Source: Lichenibacterium dinghuense
GTDB taxonomy: Bacteria; Pseudomonadota; Alphaproteobacteria; Rhizobiales; Beijerinckiaceae
Assembly: GCF_021730615.1 (NCBI RefSeq)
Contig: NZ_JAJLMN010000001.1
Span: forward strand, 310,001 to 374,000
Length of the DNA stretch: 64,000 nt
Reading direction: 5' to 3'
A program made the translations under genes and the position numbers. The notes beneath the pieces were generated by a model. It had not been told where the DNA came from. It ran no database searches and saw nothing but the letters and a program-made list of their open reading frames with translations. Position 1 is the stretch's first letter, and every line of letters begins with the position of its first letter. Positions 55,193-64,000 of this stretch are shown piece after piece.

Positions 55193-56602
55193 ATGAAGCT
55201 GCCGCGCGAGCTCGGGCCCATCCACTTCGTCGGAATCGGCGGCATCGGCATGTCGGGCATCGCCGAGGTGCTCAACACCCTGGGCTACCGCGTCCAGGGC
55301 TCGGACGCCGCGGAAGGCGCCAACGTCGCCCGCCTGCGCGAGAAGGGCATCGAGGTCCACATCGGCCAGCGCGCCGAGAACCTCGGCCAAGCCGAGGTGG
55401 TGGTCGTGTCGACCGCCATCCGGCGCGACAACCCCGAGCTCGCCGCCGCCCGCGAGCGGCGCATCCCCGTGGTCCGACGCGCCGAGATGCTGGCCGAGCT
55501 GATGCGCCTGCGCCAGTGCGTGGCGGTCGCGGGCACCCACGGCAAGACGACGACCACGTCCCTGGTCGCCACCCTGCTGGACGCCGGCGGCTTCGACCCC
55601 ACGGTGATCAACGGCGGCATCATCAACGCCTACGGCACCAACGCGCGCCGCGGCGAGGGCGAGTGGATGGTGGTGGAGGCCGACGAGAGCGACGGCACCT
55701 TCCTGAAGCTCCCGGCCGACGTGGCCGTCGTGACCAACATCGACGCCGAGCACCTCGACCACTTCAAGACCTTCGCCGCCGTGAAGGAGGCGTTCCGCAC
55801 GCTGGTCGAGAACCTGCCCTTCTACGGCTTTGCGGTGATGTGCCTCGACCACCCGGTGGTGCAGGAGCTCGTCGGCCGCATCGAGGACCGGCGCGTCGTC
55901 ACCTACGGCGAGAACCCCCAGGCCGACGTGCGCCTGCTCGACATCGACCTCAAGGGCGGCGTGTCGCGCTTCAACGTCCTCGTGCGCGACCGCAAGACCG
56001 CCTCCGCGCGCTACATCGAGGACGTGGTCATGCCCATGCCGGGCCACCACAACGCCCTCAACGCGACCGCGGCAATCGCGGTGGCGTTGGAGCTCGGCGT
56101 GCCGATCGACACGATCCGCGAGGCCCTGCGCGGCTTCGGCGGGGTCAAGCGCCGCTTCACCCGCGTCGGTGAGTGGAACGGGGCCGCCATCTTCGACGAC
56201 TACGGCCACCATCCGGTCGAGATCGCCGCGGTGCTGCGCGCCGCCCGCGCGTCCACGCGCGCCCAGGTGATCGCGGTCGTGCAGCCGCACCGCTATTCGC
56301 GCCTGCAGTCGCTGTTCAACGACTTCGCCACCTGCTTCAACGACGCCGACACGGTGGTGATCGCCGACGTCTACGCGGCCGGCGAGCAGCCGATCCCCGG
56401 CATCGACCGCGACGGCCTCGCCGCCGCCGTGAAGGCCCACGGCCACCGCAACGTCGTCGCGCTGGAGGGCCCCGCGGCCCTGGCCGGCGTGGTCCGCACC
56501 CTCGCCAAGCCCGGCGACTACGTGGTCTGCCTCGGCGCCGGCAACATCACGCAATGGGCCTACGCGCTGCCGGGCGAGCTGGCCGCGGGAGACGTCGCAT
56601 GA
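55193..56602 (+). CDS. murC: UDP-MurNAc:L-alanine ligase
   Basis: A 469-residue Mur ligase that adds L-alanine to UDP-MurNAc. It has the N-terminal nucleotide loop [16 protein letters not shown], the ATP loop [36 protein letters not shown] and [14 protein letters not shown]. It overlaps murB by 4 bases (ATGA). Confidence 0.97.
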   Translation: MKLPRELGPIHFVGIGGIGMSGIAEVLNTLGYRVQGSDAAEGANVARLREKGIEVHIGQRAENLGQAEVVVVSTAIRRDNPELAAARERRIPVVRRAEMLAELMRLRQCVAVAGTHGKTTTTSLVATLLDAGGFDPTVINGGIINAYGTNARRGEGEWMVVEADESDGTFLKLPADVAVVTNIDAEHLDHFKTFAAVKEAFRTLVENLPFYGFAVMCLDHPVVQELVGRIEDRRVVTYGENPQADVRLLDIDLKGGVSRFNVLVRDRKTASARYIEDVVMPMPGHHNALNATAAIAVALELGVPIDTIREALRGFGGVKRRFTRVGEWNGAAIFDDYGHHPVEIAAVLRAARASTRAQVIAVVQPHRYSRLQSLFNDFATCFNDADTVVIADVYAAGEQPIPGIDRDGLAAAVKAHGHRNVVALEGPAALAGVVRTLAKPGDYVVCLGAGNITQWAYALPGELAAGDVA

Positions 56603-57522
56603 GCCTGCACGACGATCTGCGCTCGGCCCTGCCGGAGTTCCGCGGGCGCCTGACGGCCGGCGACAGCCTCGCGGCCCTGAGCTGGTTCCGGGTCGGCGGC
56701 CCCGCCGAAGTCATGATGGTGCCGGCCGACGAGGACGACCTCGCCTACGCGCTGTCCCGCATCCCCGCCGAGGTGCCGGTGATGCCGCTCGGCCTCGGCT
56801 CCAACGTCATCCTGCGCGACGGTGGCGTGCCGGGCGTCGTCGTGAAGCTCGGCCGCGGCTTCAACGCCGTGACGGTCGGGGCGGACTGCACCGTGCGGGC
56901 TGGCGCCGCCGTGCCGGACGTCAAGGTGGCGCGCGCCGCCGCCGACGCCGCGGTCGACGGCCTCGCCTTCTTCCGCGGCATCCCGGGCTCGGTCGGCGGC
57001 GCGCTGCGCATGAACGCCGGCGCGCACGGGGGCGAAACCACGGACGTGCTGGTCGAGGCGCGCGGCGTCATGCGCGACGGGACGGTGCGCGCCTTCACGC
57101 ACGCCGAGATGGGCTTCACCTACCGGCACTGCGCGGCGCCGGCCGGCGTGATCTTCACCGGCGCGCTCTTCCGCGGCCGGCCCGGCAACCCCGCCGCCAT
57201 CCTGGCCGAGATGGACCGCATCACCGCGGCCCGCGAGGCCTCGCAGCCGATCCGCGAGAAGACCGGCGGCTCCACCTTCAAGAACCCGCCCGGCGGCAAG
57301 GCCTGGCAGCTGATCGACGCCGCGGGCTGCCGCGGCCTGTCGGTCGGCGACGCGCAGATGTCGGAAATGCACTGCAACTTCCTCATCAACCGCGGCGGGG
57401 CCACGGCCGCCGACATCGAGGCCCTCGGCGAGGAGGTCCGCCGCCGCGTTCGGGACGCGAGCGGCGTGACGCTGGAGTGGGAGATCAAGCGGGTCGGCGT
57501 GCCGGCAGGGCTCGCGGCCTGA
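56599..57522 (+). CDS. murB: UDP-N-acetylenolpyruvoylglucosamine reductase
   Basis: A 307-residue FAD enzyme that reduces UDP-GlcNAc-enolpyruvate to UDP-MurNAc with NADPH. Motifs are [24 protein letters not shown] (FAD), [20 protein letters not shown], and [21 protein letters not shown] (with the catalytic Ser). The layout is that of the shorter type lacking the E. coli C-terminal extension. A 118-base spacer with a palindrome precedes ddl. Confidence 0.96.
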   Translation: MSLHDDLRSALPEFRGRLTAGDSLAALSWFRVGGPAEVMMVPADEDDLAYALSRIPAEVPVMPLGLGSNVILRDGGVPGVVVKLGRGFNAVTVGADCTVRAGAAVPDVKVARAAADAAVDGLAFFRGIPGSVGGALRMNAGAHGGETTDVLVEARGVMRDGTVRAFTHAEMGFTYRHCAAPAGVIFTGALFRGRPGNPAAILAEMDRITAAREASQPIREKTGGSTFKNPPGGKAWQLIDAAGCRGLSVGDAQMSEMHCNFLINRGGATAADIEALGEEVRRRVRDASGVTLEWEIKRVGVPAGLAA

Positions 57523-57576
57523 GGCCCGTCCGCTCCAGCTTCAGGAAACCATAGTTCGCCATCACAGGACGGTTCT

Positions 57577-57596
57577 CCGGGGCCGCGCGGCCCCGG
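57577..57596. promoter_or_regulatory. Perfect palindrome between murB and ddl
   Basis: CCGGGGCCGCGCGGCCCCGG is a perfect 20-base palindrome 44 bases before the ddl start, able to form an 8-base stem with a GCGC loop. There is no T-run. It could be a partial terminator, an RNA-processing hairpin, or an operator. It marks the only sizeable gap between murG and ftsA. Confidence 0.45.
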
Positions 57597-57640
57597 CAAC
57601 GCCGGGCCGCGCCCGGAGCCCTCGCCGGAGGTCGAACCCG

Positions 57641-58564
57641 ATGTCGCAACACGTCGCCGTCCTGATGGGCGGCTGGTCCTCCGAACGCGAAGTGTCGCTG
57701 CGCTCGGGCACGTCCTGCGCCGCGGCCCTGGAAGGCGAGGGATACCGCGTCACCCGCATCGACGTCGCCCGCGACATCGGCGAGGTGCTGGCGCGGCTGA
57801 AGCCCGACGTCGCCTTCAACGCGCTCCACGGCCGCGTCGGCGAGGACGGCACGGTGCAGGGCATCCTCGAGGTGCTGCGCATCCCCTACACCCATTCCGG
57901 CGTGCTGGCCTCGGCCCTCGCCATGAACAAGGACAGGGCCAAGGTGGTCCTGGCGGCGGCCGGCATCCCGGTGCCCCAGGGCCGCATCGTGGACCGCCGC
58001 GAGGCGGCGCGGCGGCACGTGCTTCCGCCCCCCTACGTCCTGAAGCCCATCGACGGGGGCTCCTCCGTGGGCGTCATCATCGTCAAGGAGGACCGGAGCC
58101 ACCCGCCCCAGGAGATCGGCGATCCCGACTGGGCGCACGGCGACGCGCTGCTGGCGGAGCCCTTCATCCACGGCCGCGAGCTGACCTGCGCGGTGATCGA
58201 CGGCCGGGCCACGGCGGTGATCGACATCCTGTCCAACGACCACGCCTTCTACGACTACGATTCGAAATACGCGCCCGGCGGCTCGACCCACGTGCTTCCC
58301 GCGGATTTGACGCAAAATATTTACCGTCATGTCCAAGAGTTGGCGGTGAGGGCCCATCAGGCGCTCGGCTGCCGCGGGGTGAGCCGTTCGGACTTCCGTT
58401 ACGACGATCGGCCCGGCGGCACCGGCGATCTCGTCGTGCTGGAGGTGAACACCCAGCCCGGCATGACCGAGGTGTCCCTGGTCCCCGAGATGGCGGCCGA
58501 CGCCGGGTACTCGTTTGGTGGACTTGTGCGATGGATGGTGGAGGACGCCTCCTGCGATCGATGA
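57641..58564 (+). CDS. ddl: D-alanine--D-alanine ligase
   Basis: A 307-residue ATP-grasp ligase that makes D-Ala-D-Ala for murF. Motifs are VLMGGWSSEREVSLRSG, FNALHGRVGEDGTVQG, VLKPIDGGSSVGV, YDYDSKYAPGGSTH and the metal-binding EVNTQPGMTEVSLVPE. It is the short Ddl type, as in other dcw clusters. Its stop overlaps the ftsQ start. Confidence 0.96.
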   Translation: MSQHVAVLMGGWSSEREVSLRSGTSCAAALEGEGYRVTRIDVARDIGEVLARLKPDVAFNALHGRVGEDGTVQGILEVLRIPYTHSGVLASALAMNKDRAKVVLAAAGIPVPQGRIVDRREAARRHVLPPPYVLKPIDGGSSVGVIIVKEDRSHPPQEIGDPDWAHGDALLAEPFIHGRELTCAVIDGRATAVIDILSNDHAFYDYDSKYAPGGSTHVLPADLTQNIYRHVQELAVRAHQALGCRGVSRSDFRYDDRPGGTGDLVVLEVNTQPGMTEVSLVPEMAADAGYSFGGLVRWMVEDASCDR

Positions 58565-59505
58565 GCGAAGCCGGCTTCGGGCTTCCGGCCGGCGGGCGCC
58601 CCCGCATCGTCAGCCCCTTCGCGCTCTTGGCCGGACCGGCGCGCGCCGTCGCGGCTCCCGCCCCGAAGTCCCGCCGCCTCCGGCGCGTCGATGCCGCGGT
58701 GCGCCGCCGCCCCCTGCCGGGCTGGGGCACGGTGCTGGTGATCGGTCTGATGGCGGCGACCGGCCTCTACGGCGCGGTGCGGGGCGGCCAGTATGCCGCC
58801 TACGTGGCCGCGGAGGGGGCGCCGGCGGACCTCGTCGCCAAGGCGCTCGGCTTCTCGATCGACAGCGTGACCATCTCGGGCCTGAAATCGCTGACCCCCG
58901 GCGAGATCCTGCGCGACGGCGGCGTGAGCGCGCGCAACTCGCTGGCCCTGCTCGACGCGGGCGCGCTGCGCGACAGGCTCAAGGCCGTGCCGCTCGTGCA
59001 GGACGTGACCGTGCGCAAGCTGTTCCCGGGCGACCTCCACGTCAACGTCACGGAGCGCGACGCCGCGGCCGTGTGGCAGAAGGACGGGCAGCTGAGCCTC
59101 GTGGCGACGGACGGCACCGTGATCGACGCCGTGCGGGACGACCGCTTCAACGCCCTGCCCTTCGTGGTGGGCGACGGCGCCAACACGCGCGTCGGCGAGT
59201 TCCAGGCGCTGCTCGGCGCGGCGGGCGAGCTGCGCGACAAGGTCCGCGCCGGCGTGCTGGTGGGCAAGCGCCGCTGGACGCTGCAGATGGATTCCGGGAT
59301 CGAGGTCGAGCTGCCCGAGCTCGACGCGATGGACACGCTGAAGCGCCTGGCCGACATCGAGCGCCAGTCGCACATCCTGGAGAAGGACGTCGTGTCCATC
59401 GACCTGCGCATCCCGGGCCGGATCACGGCCCGGCTCACCGAAGACGCCGCGGCCGCCCGGGCCGCGATGCTGGCCAAGCGTCCCAAGCGGAAGATCGACC
59501 TATGA
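58561..59505 (+). CDS. ftsQ: Cell division protein FtsQ
   Basis: A 314-residue bitopic protein. It has a basic cytoplasmic end of about 60 residues, one membrane helix (about 63-82, GTVLVIGLMAATGLYGAV), a POTRA domain (IDSVTISGLKSLTPGEIL to KLFPGDLHVNVTERDAAAVW) and the beta domain. It anchors FtsL-FtsB in the divisome. The ATG at 58561 overlaps the ddl stop (ATGA). The ftsA start overlaps its stop. Confidence 0.94.
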   Translation: MSEAGFGLPAGGRPRIVSPFALLAGPARAVAAPAPKSRRLRRVDAAVRRRPLPGWGTVLVIGLMAATGLYGAVRGGQYAAYVAAEGAPADLVAKALGFSIDSVTISGLKSLTPGEILRDGGVSARNSLALLDAGALRDRLKAVPLVQDVTVRKLFPGDLHVNVTERDAAAVWQKDGQLSLVATDGTVIDAVRDDRFNALPFVVGDGANTRVGEFQALLGAAGELRDKVRAGVLVGKRRWTLQMDSGIEVELPELDAMDTLKRLADIERQSHILEKDVVSIDLRIPGRITARLTEDAAAARAAMLAKRPKRKIDL

Positions 59506-60818
59506 GCAACCGCCTGATGCCCCGGCGCATGCGTCCCCTGTCGGCCCGCCGCAGCGCGATCCTCTGCGTGCTCGACATCGGCACGAGCAAGATCGCCTGC
59601 CTGATCGCCAAGCTGAACCCCGCCGAAGCCTCGGACACCCTGCCGGGCCGCACCCACCGCTGCCGCATCCTGGGGCTCGGCCACCAGCGCTCGCGCGGCA
59701 TCAAGGGCGGCGCCGTGGTGGACATGGAGGAGGCCGAGAACGCCATCCGCCTCGCGGTGGACGCGGCCGAGCGCATGGCCGGCGTCGAGGTCGGCTCCGT
59801 CATCGTCAACATCACGGGCGGCCGGCTGTCCTCCCAGCACTACAACGCCAAGGTGGCGGTCGGCGGCAAGGCCGTGTCGGACTACGACGTCCACCGCGTG
59901 CTCGAGGCCTCCTGCGCCACAATGGCCCGCCAGGGGCGCGCCGTGCTGCACTCGCTGCCGACCGGCTTCAGCCTCGACCGCACCCGCCAGATCCGCGACC
60001 CCAAGGGCATGATCGGCGACGAGCTCGGCGCCGACATGCACGTGGTCGGCTGCGACGCCGCGGCGGCCCGCAACCTGATGCTGGTCATCGAGCGCTGCCA
60101 CCTGCAGGTCGACGCCCTCGTGGCGACGCCCTACGCGGCCGGCCTGTCCGTGCTGGCCGACGACGAGGCCGAGCTCGACGTGGCGCTGATCGACATGGGC
60201 GGCGGAACCACCTCGGTCGGCGTCTTCGCGGGCGGGCACCTCGCCCACGTCGACGCCGTGGCGGTCGGCGGCAACCACGTCACCACCGACATCGCGCGCG
60301 GCCTCACGACGCGCCTGTCCGACGCGGAGCGCCTCAAGACGCTGCACGGCACCTGCATCGCTTCCGCGTCGGACGAGCGCGAAACCATCGCGGTGCCGCA
60401 GGTCGGCGACGAGCACGACCAGCCGGCCCACCTGCCGAAATCGCACCTCGTGCGCATCATCCGCCCGCGCGTCGAGGAGATCCTGGAGCTGATCCGCGAC
60501 CGCCTGAACGCGGCCGGCTTCGCGGCCCACGCGGGCCGGCGCATCGTGCTCACGGGCGGCGCGTGCCAGCTCACCGGCATGCCGGAGGCCGCCCGCCGGA
60601 TCCTGTCGCCGCAGGTCCGCATCGGGCGCCCGCTCGGCATCCAGGGCCTGCCGGAATCCGCGAAGAGCCCCGCCTTCGCGGCGGGCGTGGGTCTGCTGAT
60701 CTACCCGCAGGTGGCGGCGATCGAGCATTTCGAGCCCCGCCGGGACGTGCCTCTGCAGGCCACCGGAACCGACGGCTACATGAGCCGCGTGAGCCGCTGG
60801 CTGAAGGACAGCTTTTAA
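59502..60818 (+). CDS. ftsA: Cell division protein FtsA
   Basis: A 438-residue actin-like protein that ties FtsZ to the membrane. Nucleotide-site motifs are CVLDIGTSKIACLIAKL, LIDMGGGTTSVGVF and VLTGGACQLTGMPE. Domain 1C lies in the region of HYNAKVAVGGKAVSDYDV. The C-terminal SRVSRWLKDSF is an amphipathic membrane-targeting helix. A 189-base spacer follows before ftsZ. Confidence 0.96.
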   Translation: MSNRLMPRRMRPLSARRSAILCVLDIGTSKIACLIAKLNPAEASDTLPGRTHRCRILGLGHQRSRGIKGGAVVDMEEAENAIRLAVDAAERMAGVEVGSVIVNITGGRLSSQHYNAKVAVGGKAVSDYDVHRVLEASCATMARQGRAVLHSLPTGFSLDRTRQIRDPKGMIGDELGADMHVVGCDAAAARNLMLVIERCHLQVDALVATPYAAGLSVLADDEAELDVALIDMGGGTTSVGVFAGGHLAHVDAVAVGGNHVTTDIARGLTTRLSDAERLKTLHGTCIASASDERETIAVPQVGDEHDQPAHLPKSHLVRIIRPRVEEILELIRDRLNAAGFAAHAGRRIVLTGGACQLTGMPEAARRILSPQVRIGRPLGIQGLPESAKSPAFAAGVGLLIYPQVAAIEHFEPRRDVPLQATGTDGYMSRVSRWLKDSF

Positions 60819-61007
60819 CCTTTCGGCCGCCACGCCCCACCGCGGCCCCCGGGCCGCAACCCCGGAGCGGTTAATCCCGAGAGGTTAACCGTAAGGACTT
60901 TGTTAAGGGTTCTCGCACAATCTCCGTCACAGCGGCGGCGGCCCGAACCGGCGACGGGCAAGAGGGGCCGATGCGAGCGGCCCCACGGGGATTGAAGAGG
61001 CCACACG

Positions 61008-62759
61008 ATGACGATCAACCTGAAGATGCCCGAACTGCGCGAACTCAAGCCCCGCATCATGGTGTGCGGCGTCGGCGGCGCCGGCGGCAACGCGGTCAAC
61101 AACATGATCGTGTCGGGCCTCGTCGGCGTCGACTTCATCGTGGCCAACACGGACGCCCAGGCGCTCACCTCGTCTAAGGCCGAGCGCATCATCCAGATGG
61201 GCCTGCAGGTGACCGAGGGCCTCGGCGCCGGCTCGCAGCCCGAGGTCGGCCGCGCGGCCGCCGAGGAAGCCATCGAGGAGATCCGCGACCATCTCGCCGG
61301 CGCCCACATGTGCTTCGTCACCGCCGGCATGGGCGGCGGCACCGGCACCGGCGCGGCGCCCGTCATCGCCCGCACGGCCCGCGACATGGGCATCCTCACC
61401 GTCGGCGTCGTCACGAAGCCGTTCCAGTTCGAGGGCGCCCGCCGCGCGCGCGTCGCCGAGGCCGGAATCAATGAGCTGCAGAAGAGCGTCGACACGCTGA
61501 TCTGCATCCCCAACCAGAACCTGTTCCGCGTCGCCAACGAGCGCACCACCTTCGCCGACGCCTTCTCGATGGCGGATCAGGTGCTCTACTCGGGCGTGGC
61601 CTGCATCACCGACCTGATGGTGAAGGAAGGCCTGATCAACCTCGACTTCGCCGACGTCCGCGCCATCATGCGCGAGATGGGCAAGGCCATGATGGGCACC
61701 GGCGAGGCCTCGGGCGACAAGCGCGCCATCCTGGCCGCCGAGGCCGCCATCGCCAACCCGCTGCTCGACGAAGTCTCGATGAAGGGCGCCCGCGGCCTGC
61801 TCATCTCGATCACGGGCGGCAACGACCTCACCCTCTACGAGGTGGACGAGGCCGCGAGCCGCATCCGCCAGGAGGTCGATGAGGACGCCAACATCATCCT
61901 CGGCGCCACCTTCGATTCCAACCTCGACGGCATCGTGCGCGTGTCGGTGGTGGCCACCGGCATCGACCAGCCGCTCGGCGCCAAGGACCTGAACTCGGGC
62001 GAGCAGCGCATCGCCGAGGTGGCCCAGAAGCTTCGCGCCCAGTCGGCGGCCCGCCAGGAGGCGATCTCCCGCCCCGTGATGACGCAGGAGCCGGCCGCCT
62101 ACGAGCCCGCGCCCGCGCCGGCCCCCCACCAGTTCGTGGTGCCGCAGAACTTCGCCGCGCCGAACGGCTACGCCCCGCAGGCCCAGGTGGCCGGCGACGT
62201 CGAGATCAAGCCCGTCCCGGCCCCCAAGGGGTCGAGCTACGCGCCCCCGCAGGCGCCCGAGCCCGCCCGCCACGACTACCACGACGCCGGCCCGTTCATC
62301 CCGCCCGCGCCCCAGCAGCCGCAGCGCGCCCAGCGCATGCCGCAGATCGAGGACCTGCCCCTGCCCGTGCAGCAGCAGATCCGCGCCCAGCGCGGCGAGC
62401 CGCAGATGGCCGAGCCGCAGAACGGCTCCGACACCAAGCGCCGCACGCTGCTGGAGCGCCTCGCCTCCTTCGGCATGAGCCGGCAGGACGAGGTGGCGGC
62501 GGCCGCCCCCGTGCGCCAGCCGCCGCCGCCCCAGCCCGCCCCGCGCCTGCCCCAGGCCCCGATGCCCTACGCTCCGCCGCAGGGCCACGCCCCCCGGCAG
62601 CCGCAGGGCGCCGATTACGGCAAGCGCCCGGTCCCGCAGCCGGCCCCGCGCCACGCCGGCGGCCCCACCGACCAGCACGGCCGCGCCCTGCCCCCGGCGC
62701 GCCCCTACGAGGACGACCAGCTCGAGATCCCGGCCTTCCTGCGCCGCCAGTCGAACTGA
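61008..62759 (+). CDS. ftsZ: Cell division GTPase FtsZ
   Basis: A 583-residue tubulin-like GTPase that forms the division ring. The GTP loop is GGGTGTG at 109-115; [23 protein letters not shown] and [20 protein letters not shown] are also typical. After about residue 320 comes an unusually long, Pro/Gln/Ala-rich linker of about 245 residues, common in this order, ending in the conserved tail [15 protein letters not shown] that binds FtsA and other partners. The spacer from ftsA has three TTAA elements and may hold a separate promoter. Confidence 0.97.
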   Translation: MTINLKMPELRELKPRIMVCGVGGAGGNAVNNMIVSGLVGVDFIVANTDAQALTSSKAERIIQMGLQVTEGLGAGSQPEVGRAAAEEAIEEIRDHLAGAHMCFVTAGMGGGTGTGAAPVIARTARDMGILTVGVVTKPFQFEGARRARVAEAGINELQKSVDTLICIPNQNLFRVANERTTFADAFSMADQVLYSGVACITDLMVKEGLINLDFADVRAIMREMGKAMMGTGEASGDKRAILAAEAAIANPLLDEVSMKGARGLLISITGGNDLTLYEVDEAASRIRQEVDEDANIILGATFDSNLDGIVRVSVVATGIDQPLGAKDLNSGEQRIAEVAQKLRAQSAARQEAISRPVMTQEPAAYEPAPAPAPHQFVVPQNFAAPNGYAPQAQVAGDVEIKPVPAPKGSSYAPPQAPEPARHDYHDAGPFIPPAPQQPQRAQRMPQIEDLPLPVQQQIRAQRGEPQMAEPQNGSDTKRRTLLERLASFGMSRQDEVAAAAPVRQPPPPQPAPRLPQAPMPYAPPQGHAPRQPQGADYGKRPVPQPAPRHAGGPTDQHGRALPPARPYEDDQLEIPAFLRRQSN

Positions 62760-62786
62760 TCTCGCCCTTCGAAAACGCAACATCGC

Positions 62787-62818
62787 GCCGCCGCCGCCCG
62801 GCCCCGGGCGGCGGCGGC
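62787..62818 (+). terminator. Strong hairpin after ftsZ
   Basis: GCCGCCGCCGCCCGG (62787-62801) and CCGGGCGGCGGCGGC (62804-62818) are perfect 15-base arms with almost no spacer, 27 bases past the ftsZ stop. No T-run follows, so it may slow or protect the transcript rather than end it alone. Confidence 0.55.
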
Positions 62819-63112
62819 ATCGCGTTGATTCGGCTCGGAAATCCGATCCGTAACCTTTTCCGAAAAATCCCGGATCTTTTGTAACAGAGCGTAAGAAAGA
62901 GTGATTTGGCGCGACCGCCCCGGCCGCGTAGTTTGCTCTCGACAGCGGGGATCGACGGCGGCCGGCGGGGAAACCCGAGGCGCCCGGCGAGCGCCCCGAA
63001 CCCCGTCCACCTCCGCCCCGCATGGGGCGACGCTGTGGCGGGATCGCGGAAGACGGGGTATTGGCCGGCCTCGGCCGTCGACCGATCGGACCGCCGAGTG
63101 GAGCTGAGTGGC
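62819..63112. promoter_or_regulatory. Probable lpxC promoter region
   Basis: This 294-base spacer between ftsZ and lpxC begins with an AT-rich patch (about 62825-62910), unusual in this window. It contains GATCCG (62843-62848) and CGGATC (62873-62878) as inverted repeats around a run of T and A. The patch is a likely site for a promoter, so lpxC is probably transcribed apart from ftsZ. No precise -35/-10 pair is certain. Confidence 0.45.
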
Positions 63113-64000
63113 ATGAAGTTTCCGAAGCAGACCACCCTCCGCAAGCGGTGCGTCATGTCCGGCAACGGCGTCCACTCCAATGCTCCCGTCACCCTGATCC
63201 TCCATCCCGCCGAGCCCGACAGCGGCATCGTCTTCCTCCGCACCGGCCTGCCCGAGGGCGCCACGCGCCGCATCGAGGCGAAGTGGTCCCGCGTGTCGGC
63301 CACCGACCTGTGCACCGTGCTGGGCGACGCCTCGGTCGGCTCCGTGTCCACCGTCGAGCACCTGCTGGCCGCCTTCGCGGGCCTCGGCGTCGACAACGTC
63401 CTCGTCGAGGTGGACGGGCCGGAAGTGCCGATCATGGACGGCTCGTCGGCCTCGTTCGTGGCCGCCATCGACCGCGTCGGGCTGCGGACCCTGTCGGCGC
63501 CGCGGCGCTTCCTGAAGGTGCTCAAGCCCGTCCGCATCGAGCACGGCCGCTCCTTTTCCGAGCTGAGCCCCGCCGAATCCGGCTTCTCGCTCGACGTCGA
63601 GATCGACTATCCGGTCGCGGCCATCGGCCGCCACCGCAAGGCGCTGGCGCTGACGCCCGCCGTGTTCCGCCGCGAGATCTCGCGCGCCCGCACCTTCGGC
63701 CTGCTGCGCGACGTCGAGCGCCTGTGGAAGCTGGGCTTCGCGCTCGGCTCCTCGCTGGAGAACTCCGTCGCCGTGGACGGCCACCGCATCCTCAACCCGG
63801 AAGGCCTGCGCGCGCCCGACGAGTTCGTGTCGCACAAGCTGCTCGACGCGGTGGGCGACCTCGCCCTCGCGGGCGCGCCCATCATCGGGCACTATTCCGC
63901 CTTCTGCCCCGGCCACAAGATGAACTTCCTGGTGCTCCAGGCCCTGTTCGCCGACCGCTCGGCCTTCACCTTCGTCGAGGCGCCGGTGGACGCGACGTCG
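63113..64000 (+). CDS. lpxC: UDP-3-O-acyl-N-acetylglucosamine deacetylase, 3' end outside window
   Basis: The first 296 codons of LpxC, the zinc enzyme committing UDP-acyl-GlcNAc to lipid A synthesis. It begins MKFPKQTTLRKRCVMSGNGVHS, and has STVEHLLAAFAGLGVDN (zinc His), EVPIMDGSSASF, ISRARTFGLLRD, and SHKLLDAVGDLALAG (zinc His and Asp). The frame is open to the window end; about 20 residues should be missing compared with the usual length. GGAG lies near the ATG at 63113. Position after ftsZ is standard. Confidence 0.96.
   Translation, partial: MKFPKQTTLRKRCVMSGNGVHSNAPVTLILHPAEPDSGIVFLRTGLPEGATRRIEAKWSRVSATDLCTVLGDASVGSVSTVEHLLAAFAGLGVDNVLVEVDGPEVPIMDGSSASFVAAIDRVGLRTLSAPRRFLKVLKPVRIEHGRSFSELSPAESGFSLDVEIDYPVAAIGRHRKALALTPAVFRREISRARTFGLLRDVERLWKLGFALGSSLENSVAVDGHRILNPEGLRAPDEFVSHKLLDAVGDLALAGAPIIGHYSAFCPGHKMNFLVLQALFADRSAFTFVEAPVDATS

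Noticed and set aside
60871-60906. Three TTAA elements before ftsZ as a CtrA site
   Set aside because: CtrA sites read TTAA-N7-TTAAC. Here the spacings are 10 and 14 bases, so the consensus is not met, though single half-sites remain possible.

Overview
The window is a very GC-rich chromosomal segment of an alphaproteobacterium, most likely in the Hyphomicrobiales (Rhizobiales), for example a Beijerinckiaceae or Methylobacteriaceae relative. Pointers are a complete alphaproteobacterial dcw cluster with rnpB just upstream of mraZ, a C4-pathway 5-aminolevulinate synthase, a DUF1476 (F1-ATPase inhibitor zeta) gene back to back with purC, an ftsK-lolA-xth block, a ChvE-type sugar-binding protein, and an NdvA/ChvA-like glucan exporter. 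Naming the genus is inference. I see no insertion sequence, prophage, CRISPR array, tRNA or rRNA.

Region 1 (1-12012) is a mixed accessory/metabolic stretch. It holds a ChvE-like sugar-binding protein with a divergent LacI-type regulator, an HNH-nuclease-like protein, an outer-membrane porin, an aminotransferase, hemA, a small exported protein of unknown function, and a two-gene unit of an M3 peptidase and a RecD-like helicase.

Region 2 (12181-29027) holds an inorganic pyrophosphatase next to a CYTH-CHAD protein, an exported lipase-like protein, an RND efflux adaptor and pump, two ring-cleaving dioxygenase/VOC proteins, small stress or hypothetical genes (GlsB, DUF2256, YdcH), a GMC oxidoreductase followed by an SMP-30 lactonase, DUF4239 and DUF2948 proteins, and an O-antigen-ligase-like membrane protein.

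Region 3 (29045-42593) holds the glucan-type ABC exporter, an OmpR-family regulator without its phospho-acceptor Asp paired with a small cNMP-binding-fold protein, xth, lolA, ftsK, the nitrogen pair glnK-amtB behind a sigma-54 promoter, tesB, the ATPase inhibitor gene, purC and pncB.

Region 4 (42634-64000) is rnpB followed by mraZ-rsmH-ftsL-ftsI-murE-murF-mraY-murD-ftsW-murG-murC-murB-ddl-ftsQ-ftsA-ftsZ-lpxC, with lpxC cut by the window end. Most neighbours overlap by 1-4 bases. Three gaps break the chain: an inverted repeat before ftsW, a perfect palindrome before ddl, and the ftsA-ftsZ spacer. Four TGGGA-type boxes at exactly 10-bp period sit upstream of mraZ.

I did not find a clear new multi-gene system. 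The best leads are the phospho-acceptor-less regulator with its degenerate cNMP-fold partner, the inverted repeats in the hemA promoter, the 20-bp palindrome before the ligase gene, and the GMC-lactonase pair.
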